Assembly (NCBI GenBank): GCA_947496535.1
Contig: CANMDE010000003.1
Span: 186,001-250,000, forward strand
Reading direction: 5' to 3'
Source: an uncultured Paracoccaceae bacterium
Lineage (GTDB): Bacteria > Pseudomonadota > Alphaproteobacteria > Rhodobacterales > Rhodobacteraceae
DNA length: 64,000 bases
In this document: positions 8,147 to 16,984 of the stretch, piece after piece
How positions within the stretch are numbered: position 1 is the stretch's first letter
Layout of the letters: each line of letters opens with the position of its first letter
Position numbers and translations under genes: made by a program
Notes under the pieces: generated by a model
Told to the model about the DNA's origin: nothing
Database searches by the model: none
Seen by the model: only the letters and a program-made list of their open reading frames with translations

Positions 8147-8602
8147 TCAGGTGATTGCTTCCAACCGCTCTTTTGAAAGATCTCCAGGTACAATCGTAAT
8201 TGGAACAGGTAGGTTGCCAGCTTGACGAGTGAGCTGCGTCACTAACGGTCCTGGCCCTTTGTTATCCGTTCCAGCACCTAAAACAAGAACACCGATTTCT
8301 GGGTCTTCTTTCACTTGAGCCAAAATTTCGGAAAGCGGTTCGCCTTCACGTATAATAAGCTCTGGGCGTACATTCTGCCGGTCACGCATCCACTTGGCAA
8401 ATACCTCGTAGTGGACTTCAATTCGCTCACGAGCCTCTTCACGCATGATCTCACCGACGCCGATCCAGTGATTGAATTCCTCAGGTGGGATGATCGACAA
8501 AATCGCGACACCACCGCCGGTGTGGGCAGCGCGCATAGCGGCAAAACGCATGGCATTCAGACATTCGCGACTATCGTCCAGCACGACCAGAAACTTGCGC
8601 AT
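8147..8602 (-). CDS. Universal stress protein (UspA family)
   Basis: This 151-residue protein has the Usp fold: MRKFLVVLDDSRECLNAMRFA at the start, then helices with EEARERIEVHYEVFAKWM and the C-terminal VLVLGAGTDNKGPGPLVTQL segment, which resembles the G-2x-G-9x-G(S/T) nucleotide loop. Usp proteins act in the cytoplasm in stress survival. I use the ATG at 8602, which has AGGGA seven bases upstream. The frame remains open in phase to an ATG at 8806 (with AGGTG upstream), so a 68-residue N-terminal extension cannot be excluded. A possible FNR-type site lies at 8857-8870, fitting the nearby fnrL gene. Confidence 0.88.
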   Translation of the reverse strand: MRKFLVVLDDSRECLNAMRFAAMRAAHTGGGVAILSIIPPEEFNHWIGVGEIMREEARERIEVHYEVFAKWMRDRQNVRPELIIREGEPLSEILAQVKEDPEIGVLVLGAGTDNKGPGPLVTQLTRQAGNLPVPITIVPGDLSKERLEAIT

Positions 8603-9003
8603 GGTGATTTCCCTGACTTCGTTATGCACTTTGGCGGAACGATTGAGGCGGTGCAACGGCTGTTTTGCAGAACGCGCCCGTTGCCGGGGAACAACGGGCG
8701 CTTGCTGCAGGTGGTGGCCAAGGGACGGGAGGTTGGCACCTGACAGGGTCGGATCAAGCGAATCTGCCGCCGCCGACAGGGTGATCGTGGGCTGGATGAG
8801 ATTCATTTTTGTGACACCTGAATGTGTCGCAGTGGCCGGTCGAGGCCTCAAACAGATTGATAGTGGTCACAATTGACGCACGTTTAGAGTTGTGAGGCTG
8901 GGGCAAAGCATCGAAATGCACAAATTTCTGTTCATACGGGCCAAACGACAAATTCCAAAAGAAAAGGACTTAAGTCGCGAAGCACCGCATCCTTGAGCCC
9001 GAC
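8603..9003. other. Upstream region of the universal stress protein gene
   Basis: About 400 bp between the frameshifted YHYH gene and the stress protein gene. It contains an in-phase upstream reading frame from 8806 that joins the stress protein, a possible FNR site near 8857, and a possible terminator of the YHYH gene at the far end. No separate gene is supported. Confidence 0.5.
8857..8870. promoter_or_regulatory. Possible FNR/FnrL-type binding site
   Basis: The sequence TTGATAGTGGTCAC matches the core TTGA-N6-TCAA at seven of eight positions (last base C, not A). It lies about 255 bp upstream of the preferred stress-protein start, but only about 50 bp from the alternative start at 8806. 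Usp genes are often under FNR control, and fnrL is 1.5 kb away. A single imperfect match is weak evidence. Confidence 0.35.
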
Positions 9004-9006
9004 TTA
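8954..9006 (-). terminator. Possible terminator of the YHYH-domain gene
   Basis: Seven-base arms TAAGTCG (8971-8977) and CGACTTA (9000-9006) pair across a long loop, starting within the stop codon of the YHYH gene. On the minus strand they are followed by the pyrimidine run TCCTTTTCTTTT. The long loop makes this a weak candidate. Confidence 0.4.
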
Positions 9007-10150
9007 GCGCGGTGGAGGCGACAGCGCATCGCGCAGTTCGCCTTCGCTAACGTCCAGTGCCGCAGCTGCCGCGCTAAAGTCTAGATTAGGGCCACCGGCG
9101 GCTTCGACGGCTTGCATCAAAGCTTCTGGCTTGACGTCCAGAGCTTCCGCCGCGTCTTCAAATCCAGGCGGCGTGCAACGCTGGCCCGTATCACCATCAA
9201 CTTGGCCGGGCTCTCTCGCTGCACCAATGCCGCCTTTGGCGGTCGTCAAAAAATTACCTTCTGCGACAACCCCCGTCAGGCATGCGGGTAGGTTGGGAAA
9301 CTCCATCGTGGCATGGTAGTGGTAGATCTCCTCAGGATGTTCCTCGGTGGGTCCGGTATGACCATGGCATTCGTCCAAATCGGCCGGTCCAGTACCGTCT
9401 GCGTCCACGGTGCCGTACATTGGATAGGCGTCAAAGGCGTAACCAAACAGGGCGGCAGCGTCTTGGTCCAAGGCGCAGGTGGCATCAACGCCTTCCTCGG
9501 CCATCACACCATCGATGTCCGTAGCCGTTCCATGCCAGTGATACCAAAGTCTGGGTCAACATGCCGACCGCAGGTATCAAGTGCTGGTAGATGGACCCGG
9601 TCCAAAACGCTCGGGGCGTCCGCAAAAATCGGGAGGCCGTCAATTCCAATACCAACCTGGGCAACAACGCCCAGATCGGTTGGGGAATCGCCTCGTTTTG
9701 GGGTCATTGGCAATATAGTAGTGATCTCAACACTTTCATCAACCGAGACAGACAAGCATGTATGATCGAATGCAGGCTGCTCAGTTCTTACACCCGTGAT
9801 GCAGACGTCGTCATTTTCGTCATAGAAAGTGTAGCCTTGGTCAGCGAGCATTTGTAGAAAGTCGCCGTCAATACGGTACAGTCCAGGATTGTCGCAATCC
9901 CACTCCCAGATACCGCCGGTCTCTTCGATTGTAGCTGGGCAAAAGGGGCCTATTTCCAGATTGTCTAGCAAATACTTCAAAACCAACTGAACACATTCGC
10001 CCGCGCTGCCATCCTCCAGCTTACAATCGATTGCGGCCGGTTCGCGCAGTAGGCGTCTTCGCTGAATTGGGTCATATCAACCTGGGCTATAGCAAGACTT
10101 GGTGCCGCAAAGATTGCAGATACTATAACAATTGTTCGGCGATGCAGCAT
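9004..10150 (-). pseudogene. YHYH-domain secreted protein, broken by two single-base frameshifts
   Basis: Three successive reading frames together encode one secreted YHYH-domain protein of about 380 residues. The first (10150 to about 10035) has a signal peptide (MLHRRTIVIVSAIFAAPSLA) and DMTQFSEDAYCANRP. The second (to about 9544) runs from AIDCKLEDGSAGECVQ to LDTCGRHVDPDFG. The third resumes exactly with YHWHGTATDIDGVMAEEGVD and holds the family motif EEIYHYHATMEFPNLPACL and a C-terminal pair of short helical repeats (ALDVKPEALMQAV, ALDVSEGELRDAL). Each join needs one added base, near GGCCGC at about 10035 and at the GG of about 9544. Frames are otherwise intact, so decay is recent or these are sequencing errors. 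Function of the family is unknown. Confidence 0.85.
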
Positions 10151-10375
10151 TTTGGTCTCCGTTCGATAAGCACAAATCTCATTAATTCTACGAGACAGAA
10201 GCAACTTTACGTCGGGAGAATCCAACACAAAACCGGTGTTCAAAGGCGACCAATCTCCTGTAGGCTATGTTAGAGTGGAAAATATGTTGGACGAGCGGTC
10301 ACTTTTGGGCATTGGCTCTCAACTGATTTCTGAAGCTAGTTTAGCTGGCCAACAAGATTAGGGAACCTCAACGGA

Positions 10376-11095
10376 ATGACACTTGCAGTCCCTCTAGTGA
10401 AGTCCTGCGGCGATTGCCCGATCCGATACAAAGCGGTTTGTTCCAAATGTGAACCGGATGAACTAGCAGAGTTGGAAGGGGTGAAGTTCTACCGGTCATT
10501 TGCGGCAGGCCAACCAATCTTCTTTTCAGGCGACCCTCTGGAATTTGTGGGCTCTCTTGTGTCGGGAGTTGCCAGTCTTACGCGCACTATGCCAGACGGC
10601 CGGGTGCAAATGGTTGGGTTACTTCTGCCGTCGGATTTCATTGGACGACCCAATCGAGAAACCATTGATTGCGACGTGACGGCAGAAACCGATGTCCTGC
10701 TTTGTTGTTTTCGACGCAAACCTTTTGAGCTTCTTATACAACAGACACCTCATGTCGGTCAGCGGTTGTTGGAAATGACACTTGATGAGCTTGACGCGGC
10801 GCGTGAATGGATGCTGGTTCTGGGACGCAAAACAGCGCGAGAGAAGATTGCCTCTCTGCTGCACATGATCGCAACCCGCTTAGCTTCGCTTGAATTCAAG
10901 CAGACCAGCCATACCAGCTTTACCCTACCCATTACACGCGAAACGATGGCTAATTACCTTGGTCTGACCATCGAAACCGTCAGTAGGCAAATGTCAGCAT
11001 TGAAAAAAGACGGTGTGATTGCCTTCAACGAACGCCGCGATATCACGGTGCCGGATATTGATGCGCTAAAGACCGAAACCGGCGAGGACGGGTAG
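10376..11095 (+). CDS. fnrL: Anaerobic/oxygen-responsive transcription regulator FnrL
   Basis: This 239-residue Crp/Fnr-family regulator carries the N-terminal cysteine cluster C11, C14, C22, C25 and an internal C99 (ETIDCDVT), as needed for an oxygen-labile [4Fe-4S] cluster. A cyclic-nucleotide-type beta-barrel is followed by a dimer helix and a C-terminal winged helix-turn-helix with ITRETMANYLGLTIETVSRQ; the E-x2-SR recognition pattern fits TTGA-type FNR boxes. It would activate genes for low-oxygen growth. The ATG at 10376 has AGGGA upstream at long spacing. It is divergent from the YHYH gene and monocistronic as far as seen. Which of the N-terminal cysteines bind the cluster is not decided by sequence alone. 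Confidence 0.93.
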   Translation: MTLAVPLVKSCGDCPIRYKAVCSKCEPDELAELEGVKFYRSFAAGQPIFFSGDPLEFVGSLVSGVASLTRTMPDGRVQMVGLLLPSDFIGRPNRETIDCDVTAETDVLLCCFRRKPFELLIQQTPHVGQRLLEMTLDELDAAREWMLVLGRKTAREKIASLLHMIATRLASLEFKQTSHTSFTLPITRETMANYLGLTIETVSRQMSALKKDGVIAFNERRDITVPDIDALKTETGEDG

Positions 11096-11140
11096 GGAGT
11101 AAGCTCCACAGTTCGTAGCCAAGCGGAAGTGGCAGTTCAC

Positions 11141-11518
11141 TTAGTCTGCTCCAGTTAAATCCTGCGCCAGCATCAAAGCATTGTTGTCGAGGTCATAGAA
11201 TGTGGCTGTACTGACCATCCCCTCAATGACTTCCGTCTCGCCATCGAACTTCACTCCCGCTGCCTCAAGTTTATCGCGCGCTTCATCAATGTCGGGTACG
11301 CCGAAGACTGGAACACAATTGCCTGGCACTGGTTCCGCTTGTTCACCCAAACCGAGCGTCACGCCGTCTGTATTGGTTCGCAACTCACTCCATCCAGCCT
11401 CATCAAGATGATAAATCAGTTCAAAGCCAATTTTGCTGCAATACCATTCGGCGCTGGCGTGGCGATCCCGAACTGACATGGCGATGGTGATCGTATGGTC
11501 CAAAGAAACAACCGGCAT
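11141..11518 (-). CDS. VOC (glyoxalase/bleomycin-resistance) superfamily protein
   Basis: This 125-residue protein has the paired beta-alpha-beta-beta-beta modules of the vicinal oxygen chelate fold: DHTITIAMSVRDRHASAEWYC at the start and VPDIDEARDKLEAAGVKF in the second half, ending with ATFYDLDNNALMLAQ. Candidate metal ligands are H8, E44 or E-type residues, and D111 region, but the substrate cannot be told from sequence. It is divergently transcribed from an HxlR-like regulator with only 41 bp between the starts, so the regulator probably controls it. Confidence 0.82.
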   Translation of the reverse strand: MPVVSLDHTITIAMSVRDRHASAEWYCSKIGFELIYHLDEAGWSELRTNTDGVTLGLGEQAEPVPGNCVPVFGVPDIDEARDKLEAAGVKFDGETEVIEGMVSTATFYDLDNNALMLAQDLTGAD

Positions 11519-11559
11519 AGCACTTTCCTTTAAACTTAAAAATATATAAACTATACTTT

Positions 11560-12099
11560 ATGGACATAAACCTACTTGTCAAGATAACATCGCGGGCTTG
11601 GTCGCTATGCATTCTGGCACTCATGCATGGCGGAACACCCGGTAGGCAGGCACCCCTGCTTGCCGCATCGGGGGCTGGCCGAACGGCATTTTCCCAAAGC
11701 CTGTCACACTTGGTCGATCTTGAGCTGTTGGAACGAAACCCTGGCCACGGCCACCCATTACGACCTGAATATCGGCTGACAAAAAAGGGTGCTGAGATCG
11801 CAGAAGTGGCCTACCGTATAAGCGCTATTGTTCCCAGAACTGCGGACACAGTTCTTGTACGAAGAATGTGGACCATTCCAGTTTTGGCCGTCAGCCAAGG
11901 CCCTAGATATTTCAGCGAACTCAAGACTTCTCTGACCCCGATTACTGATCGGGCGCTGTCACAGTCGCTCAGGCAGCTTCAAACGCAGTCTTGGGTAGAG
12001 CGCAAAATCGATGCGTCGCAATATCCACCGCGAGCACTTTATCAGGCCGTTAATTCGGGCGCAGAGATAAGTAACGCCATCCATTTGGAGGGTTGTTAG
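11560..12099 (+). CDS. HxlR-like transcription regulator with two winged-helix units
   Basis: This 179-residue protein appears to be an internal duplication of an HxlR/MarR-type winged helix. The first unit has SGAGRTAFSQSLSHLVDLELLER followed by a wing (PLRPEYRLTKKGAEIAEV); the second has ITDRALSQSLRQLQTQSWVERK with PPRALYQAVNSGAEIS. HxlR proteins usually have one unit and act as dimers, so this one may be a fused dimer. It is divergent from the VOC gene; the shared 41-bp gap (11519-11559) is AT-rich and must hold both promoters. It lacks the family's usual N-terminal cysteine, but C17 is present. Confidence 0.8.
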   Translation: MDINLLVKITSRAWSLCILALMHGGTPGRQAPLLAASGAGRTAFSQSLSHLVDLELLERNPGHGHPLRPEYRLTKKGAEIAEVAYRISAIVPRTADTVLVRRMWTIPVLAVSQGPRYFSELKTSLTPITDRALSQSLRQLQTQSWVERKIDASQYPPRALYQAVNSGAEISNAIHLEGC

Positions 12100-12200
12100 A
12101 CCAAGGGGCAATTTGACATTGCGGGCGATCACAACGCAAGTCGGACGACCAGTAATTTTCCCTGCCCAGAAGCCATACAATAATTATCATTTGAAAATAA

Positions 12201-12276
<76 letters not shown>

Positions 12277-12377
12277 ATATTGCCGATTTCGCGGCTGTCA
12301 CGATATTTCTAAAGCGTGATGCTGTCTAGGCAGCAGTGCGGGCGAGATCAAGTGAAAATCGCGCCCGGGTTGTTGCT

Positions 12378-12707
12378 TTATTCGTCGTCGTTGGTTGCGA
12401 CATCGGCTAGTTCGTCCAAAGATACAGTGTCATCATCATCGTCGTCTTCCAGAACGTCATCCCCAAGATCGACATCTTCGTCTGCGTCGTCGTCATCATC
12501 CAAGACTAGATCACCATCCTCATCGGCGGCCTGCATCTTTTTGGTTTGTGCGTCCTCGGCATCGGCCACCATTGTCCGGGTCTTGGAGGTATCAACTGTT
12601 ACCTCTTTGCCGGTATAGGGGCTAATGATCGGATTGGCGTTCAGGTCGTAGAAGCGTTTGCCGGTTTCGGTGCAAAGGCGCTTTGTACCCCATTCTTCCT
12701 TAGGCAT
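12378..12707 (-). CDS. FYDLN-acid domain protein (TIGR02300 family)
   Basis: This 109-residue protein has the family's N-terminal MPKEEWGTKRLCTETGKRFYD segment with FYDLN and PYTGKEV, and a C-terminal half made almost wholly of aspartate and glutamate runs (about residues 64-92). Family members are widespread in alphaproteobacteria; their function is unknown. The N-terminal half resembles a small zinc-ribbon-like module with a single cysteine left. It is divergent from the metallopeptidase gene. Start is the ATG at 12707, preceded by AAGGGATAGC. Confidence 0.9.
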   Translation of the reverse strand: MPKEEWGTKRLCTETGKRFYDLNANPIISPYTGKEVTVDTSKTRTMVADAEDAQTKKMQAADEDGDLVLDDDDDADEDVDLGDDVLEDDDDDDTVSLDELADVATNDDE

Positions 12708-12793
12708 ATGCTATCCCTTCAAAATCGTGTCGTTCCCTTGCGGGTGATCGCTGCCAACTGCCATAAGAGGCACAAGCTGTCAAAGCCTTTGGC

Positions 12794-13507
12794 ATGGTGA
12801 ATTACAGAAAGCAGGATATGGGCCGTCACACGTTGAATGGCAACCCCCCGATTGAGATCACGCTGCGCAGATCTGCCCGCGCGCGGCGGCTTTCGCTGCG
12901 TGTATCGCGTTTGGATGGGCGTGTTACACTAACTATGCCCAACCATGCGCCCGAATGCGAGGGTATCGACTTTTTACGGTCACGAGAATCGTGGCTGCGT
13001 GGGCACTTGTCCGAGGTGGCTCCGGTGCGAATGGTTCGTGTCGGCGGGATGCTACCTTTCGAGGGTCATGAGCTACCAATTGTGACGGGCGATGGCGGTC
13101 GTGTTCGGCTGGCCGATGGGTACGTTTTCGTGCCACATGGAAAACCGGTTGGTCCAACGACCAAAGGGTTATTGAGACAAAAGGCACGAGATGCACTTGT
13201 TTGCGCTTCCGACCATTATGCTGCAGAAGTCAATCGCCGATATGAACGTATCTCACTGCGGGATACACGATCCCGCTGGGGTTCATGTTCGTCAGCTGGC
13301 AACCTCATGTATTGCTGGCGCTTGATTATGGCTCCGCCAGATATCCTGCGGTATGTCGCGGCGCATGAAGTGGCGCATTTGGTCGAGATGAATCATTCGG
13401 CCGCGTTCTGGTCCGTGGTGGAAGAACTCTTTCCTGACTACGAAAGATGCCGTCTTTGGTTGCGGGACAACGGTGATCAATTGCACCGGATTTCGTTCGA
13501 TGATTGA
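12794..13507 (+). CDS. YgjP-like metallopeptidase domain protein (DUF45, SprT-like zincin)
   Basis: This 237-residue protein has the zincin motif VAAHEVAHLVEMNHSAAFW (HExxH with a third histidine downstream) at about residue 190, preceded by the DUF45 signature RDTRSRWGSCSS and NLMYCWRLIMAP. The N-terminal half is the usual beta-rich part (IEITLRRSARARRLSLRVS). A cytoplasmic zinc peptidase role is inferred from the motif; no substrate is known for this family. The ATG at 12794 opens the frame; an ATG at 12818 (MGRHTLNGN) with AGCAGGA just before it is an alternative start. The 3' end is 32 bp before the GntR gene. Confidence 0.88.
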   Translation: MVNYRKQDMGRHTLNGNPPIEITLRRSARARRLSLRVSRLDGRVTLTMPNHAPECEGIDFLRSRESWLRGHLSEVAPVRMVRVGGMLPFEGHELPIVTGDGGRVRLADGYVFVPHGKPVGPTTKGLLRQKARDALVCASDHYAAEVNRRYERISLRDTRSRWGSCSSAGNLMYCWRLIMAPPDILRYVAAHEVAHLVEMNHSAAFWSVVEELFPDYERCRLWLRDNGDQLHRISFDD

Positions 13508-13539
13508 CGTGCCGTACCAGAAACATCACAAACGCCGCC

Positions 13540-14190
13540 ATGAAAGCGTTGCCTCGTCCCACCGATCAAACCGTCGTCGCCCACGAGCGAGTGTATCGCG
13601 CACTACGTACACGTATTATGCACGGAGACATTCCGCCGGGTGAGCCGCTAACACTCAGAGGTATCGGAAAAACATATGGTGTTTCGATGACCCCCGCGCG
13701 CGAGGCGGTTCGTCGTCTTGTCGCGGAAGGCGCATTGTTTCTGTCATCGTCCGGCCGTGTCTCTACTGCAGTTTTGAGCAATGAACGTATTGAGGAGCTA
13801 GCGACCTTACGCGCACTGCTGGAACCAGAGTTAGCAACCCGTGCGTTACCGCGTGCGCATTTTGCACTGATTGAACGGCTTGAGACGATCAATGTCGGTG
13901 TCAGCCAGATGGTCGCCCGCCATGACGCAACTGGCTATATTCGGATGAACCTTGAATTTCACCGCACACTTTACTTGCGTGCGCAGGCGCCCGCGATTCT
14001 GGCTATTGTGGAAACAGTCTGGCTCCAACTTGGTCCGACGATGCGGGCGCTTTACGGTCGACTGAATAGGACCGAACCACCACAACACCATCGACTGATC
14101 CTGGCGGCTTTGAAGGCAGGGGATGACCCGGGCTTGCGGTTGTCTGTCCGTACCGATGTTACCCAAGGATTACGAATGCTTAAAGGCTAG
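13540..14190 (+). CDS. GntR-family transcription regulator (FCD subfamily)
   Basis: This 216-residue regulator has an N-terminal winged helix (VYRALRTRIMHGDIPPGEPL, then YGVSMTPAREAVRRLVAEG) and a C-terminal helical FCD ligand domain with the metal-binding pattern (NLEFHRTLY near residue 138 and HHRLILAALKAGD near 184). FCD regulators sense small acids and usually repress metabolic genes. I start at the ATG at 13540 rather than the in-frame TTG at 13504, which overlaps the previous gene. The 3' end overlaps the convergent TerB-like gene by 11 bp. Target genes are not evident nearby. Confidence 0.88.
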   Translation: MKALPRPTDQTVVAHERVYRALRTRIMHGDIPPGEPLTLRGIGKTYGVSMTPAREAVRRLVAEGALFLSSSGRVSTAVLSNERIEELATLRALLEPELATRALPRAHFALIERLETINVGVSQMVARHDATGYIRMNLEFHRTLYLRAQAPAILAIVETVWLQLGPTMRALYGRLNRTEPPQHHRLILAALKAGDDPGLRLSVRTDVTQGLRMLKG

Positions 14191-15022
14191 CTGGAAATTC
14201 ATCCAGATCGGCCAAAGCGACATTTAGCATGCGTCTGAAGTCATCGGCCGGCATGCCAAGCCCTGTTGCAAGTTCGGTTGCGAAGTCGTGTTCTGCCTGC
14301 TGCATCCGCCCATCGGCCATACCGATATACAAAACGCTACGGATCATCAGATCTTTTTCTTTATCCCGCAAACCTTTGCCAAATGCGATAAAATCATGAG
14401 CCGTCAGGTCGAGGTCAATTTTATCTGCCATCCGCATGACTTCGGCACTGTTATAAGTATATCCGGTCAACCGCTGCGCTGTTTCCACGATGCGCGGAAT
14501 TTCGTTTGATCCGACGAGCCCATCGCATTTGGCCATATAGCACATAGCATTCAATATGCGCGAAGCGGCCTTAACCCGGACTTGTCCCTTTGATCGCGAT
14601 CCGACGACTAGCTTTATGAGCCACCTCGCGATAATGGTGATTAGTAAAAGTGCGCCGCCAACTATGGCGTATTTGGGCAAATCGCGTTGAAGGTCATTGC
14701 TGGGAACCGGAGGGATATCAGCATCAACCAGATTCAGTGACTGTGCGGTGATCACCTGATCGGCTGAGAATGTCTGCGCCGCTGTCTGGCATTGATCTTC
14801 TGAAAGCGCATATCCGCGAATGTCGCTGTTCAGTTGATAGCCTAATATCTGCAGCCCCCGCGTCTGATAGCACAATGAAAGCGTGCTATCGCCGTCCTCC
14901 ACGGGGATCCGTGTATCTGACACGAATTCCAGCCCGTCAGCCATCCCGAAGTCGAGTGAAACCGCCAACGCAGGCGTTGACATGGTCATACTCAGTAGCA
15001 GCGCACCAAAGAATTTTTTCAT
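14180..15022 (-). CDS. Membrane-anchored TerB-like domain protein
   Basis: This 280-residue protein has a signal peptide (MKKFFGALLLSMTMSTPALA), a periplasmic part of about 95 residues with two cysteines, one membrane helix at about 118-140 (YAIVGGALLLITIIARWL), and a cytoplasmic C-terminal domain from about residue 150 with the acidic helical pattern of TerB (AMCYMAKCDGLVGSNE, YIGMADGRMQQAEHDFA). TerB domains bind metal ions through such acidic helices and are linked to stress signalling; whether this protein has anything to do with tellurite is not shown. It faces the GntR gene and overlaps it by 11 bp. Confidence 0.75.
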   Translation of the reverse strand: MKKFFGALLLSMTMSTPALAVSLDFGMADGLEFVSDTRIPVEDGDSTLSLCYQTRGLQILGYQLNSDIRGYALSEDQCQTAAQTFSADQVITAQSLNLVDADIPPVPSNDLQRDLPKYAIVGGALLLITIIARWLIKLVVGSRSKGQVRVKAASRILNAMCYMAKCDGLVGSNEIPRIVETAQRLTGYTYNSAEVMRMADKIDLDLTAHDFIAFGKGLRDKEKDLMIRSVLYIGMADGRMQQAEHDFATELATGLGMPADDFRRMLNVALADLDEFPASL

Positions 15023-15122
15023 CAGGGTCTCAGGAACTTAGTTAATTATTGTTTCCGTCAAACACGCCAAATGCGGCAGACTTGTGTTCTTTGGCGCAAA
15101 GACGATCGAAGCATTTCTGTTT

Positions 15123-16511
15123 TTAGGCGTGTATTGCACCATCGCCACAGGCGAGTGCGGCTTCACGGACGGCTTCTGAATAGGTTGGATGGGCATGACA
15201 GGTTCGGGCCAGATCCTCTGCAGCCGCTCCAAACTCCATTGCTACACAGATTTCGTGGATCAGATCACCGGCCATCGGGCCGATGATGTGCGCACCCAGA
15301 ATACGATCTGTCGCCGCGTCTACGAGGATTTTTACGAAACCGTCACCAGCAAAATTCGCCTTTGCACGCGCGTTACCGAGGAAAGGAAATTTGCCGACTT
15401 TGTAAGCACGCCCTTGTTTTTTAAGTGATTCTTCTGTCTCGCCGACATTTGCGACCTCCGGATGCGTGTAGATCACCCCGGGGATCACGCCGTAGTTGAC
15501 GTGTGGGTGCTGACCGGCGATGCCCTCTGCGACGGCCATCCCTTCGTCTTCGGCCTTGTGCGCCAGCATGGGGCCTTCGATGGCATCACCGATAGCATAA
15601 ATGCCAGCAACATTCGTCGCATAGCGTGCGTCGGTCTTGACCTGGCCGCGCTCTGTCATCTCTAGCCCAAGCGCATCAAGGCCGAGCCCTTCGACGTAAG
15701 GTTTCCGCCCGGTGGCAACCAGAACCGTATCGGCAACGATTTCATGATCGCTGTCATCTTTGCGCAGCTTATAGGCCACCGTCGCCTTGCCAGACTTGGC
15801 GGTTACACCCTGCACTGCAGCGCCAAGAGTGAATTTAAGACCCTGTTTTGTCAGCATTTTCTGGAATTGCCGTGCTATCTCGGCGTCCATGCCGGGGGTG
15901 ATGGCGTCCAGGAATTCGATGACCTGCACCTCGGCCCCCAGACGAGCATAGACAGAGCCGAGTTCCAGTCCGATCACGCCTGCGCCGATCACGACCAGCT
16001 TCTTTGGAATTTTGGTGAGTTCGAGCGCGCCAGTCGACGTAACCACTGTCTTTTCATCAACCTCTACGCCGGGCAATGAGGATGCCTCTGACCCTGATGC
16101 GATGATGATATTTTTGGCTTCGTGGACGTCATCACCGACCTTGACCTTGCCTGCTTCCGGGATCGAAGCCCAACCTTTGATCCAGTCTATCTTGTTCTTT
16201 TTGAAAAGAAATTCGATGCCACCGGTGTTTTGTGCGATGGTATCTTCCTTGTAGGCCAGCATCTGTTTCCAGTCGACGGACGGGGCCTTGCCCTTAAGGC
16301 CCATAGTGCCGAAATTATGCTCCGCTTCGTGCAGCATATGGGTGGCGTGCAACATCGCTTTGGACGGGATACAACCGACGTTCAGGCAGGTACCACCAAG
16401 CGTTTCGCGGCCTTCGACACAGGCGACTTTCATGCCCAGTTGGGCGCAGCGGATGGCGCAGACATAGCCGCCGGGGCCGGCGCCGATTACGATAACGTCA
16501 TAGCTGGACAT
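15123..16511 (-). CDS. lpdA: Dihydrolipoyl dehydrogenase (E3 of 2-oxoacid dehydrogenase complexes)
   Basis: This 462-residue flavoenzyme reoxidises dihydrolipoamide with NAD+. It shows the FAD dinucleotide fold [15 protein letters not shown], the redox disulfide C42/C47 ([13 protein letters not shown]), the NAD fold [20 protein letters not shown], and the C-terminal [13 protein letters not shown] with the catalytic histidine. The frame is open upstream to 16709, but the ATG at 16511 has GAAGGAGACCC before it and gives the normal N-terminus. It is the last core gene of the lower TCA block; MAPEG and an unknown membrane protein separate it from odhB, so it belongs most likely to the 2-oxoglutarate dehydrogenase complex. 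Confidence 0.96.
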   Translation of the reverse strand: MSSYDVIVIGAGPGGYVCAIRCAQLGMKVACVEGRETLGGTCLNVGCIPSKAMLHATHMLHEAEHNFGTMGLKGKAPSVDWKQMLAYKEDTIAQNTGGIEFLFKKNKIDWIKGWASIPEAGKVKVGDDVHEAKNIIIASGSEASSLPGVEVDEKTVVTSTGALELTKIPKKLVVIGAGVIGLELGSVYARLGAEVQVIEFLDAITPGMDAEIARQFQKMLTKQGLKFTLGAAVQGVTAKSGKATVAYKLRKDDSDHEIVADTVLVATGRKPYVEGLGLDALGLEMTERGQVKTDARYATNVAGIYAIGDAIEGPMLAHKAEDEGMAVAEGIAGQHPHVNYGVIPGVIYTHPEVANVGETEESLKKQGRAYKVGKFPFLGNARAKANFAGDGFVKILVDAATDRILGAHIIGPMAGDLIHEICVAMEFGAAAEDLARTCHAHPTYSEAVREAALACGDGAIHA

Positions 16512-16573
16512 TGGGTCTCCTTCAGGTCGTATTTTCTTGTCGGACAAACGTCGGACTTTTGTCGGGCACAGCG

Positions 16574-16984
16574 TCAGATCAAGGCTGACACTATCATGAG
16601 CATGGTTGAGAGAAAGCCCACAAACCAGATCAGCGAGCGCCAAGGCGACAGGCCGAAATAATAAGCGGGGACGTAGAGGATACGGGCACCAAGATAGGTC
16701 CAGGCGCAAATCGCAGAGAGGCCGGTGCCTTTGTCGCCAAGGGTCACAAGGACGACGGCGATGGTGAACAGGATCAGACCCTCAAAGTGGTTGTTCATGG
16801 CGCGGATCAGACGGCCCGTCTTATCGCCGACGAGTTCGACGAGCGGCTTGCCAAGGCGGCTGTGATCGCGGGGACTGAGCGTTTTGCTGGGGCCAAGTTC
16901 GAGATTGGCGGCGATGGCCATAAGGGTGAACTGCGCGGCTTGCAGGAGCGCGGCGAGGGCAAGGACGGTGAGTTCGGGGGTCAT
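16574..16984 (-). CDS. MAPEG-family membrane protein
   Basis: This 136-residue protein has four predicted membrane helices and the MAPEG pattern: [21 protein letters not shown], then [29 protein letters not shown] and [19 protein letters not shown]. The eukaryotic family includes glutathione-dependent membrane enzymes; bacterial members between TCA genes have no known role. Its ATG overlaps the stop of the AT-rich upstream gene (4 bp), and lpdA follows after 62 bp, so it is part of the same transcription unit. Confidence 0.88.
   Translation of the reverse strand: MTPELTVLALAALLQAAQFTLMAIAANLELGPSKTLSPRDHSRLGKPLVELVGDKTGRLIRAMNNHFEGLILFTIAVVLVTLGDKGTGLSAICAWTYLGARILYVPAYYFGLSPWRSLIWFVGFLSTMLMIVSALI

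Noticed and set aside
8002..8193. 63-codon open frame upstream of the small secreted protein gene
   Set aside because: No ribosome site and overlap with the stress protein 3' end; no recognisable sequence.
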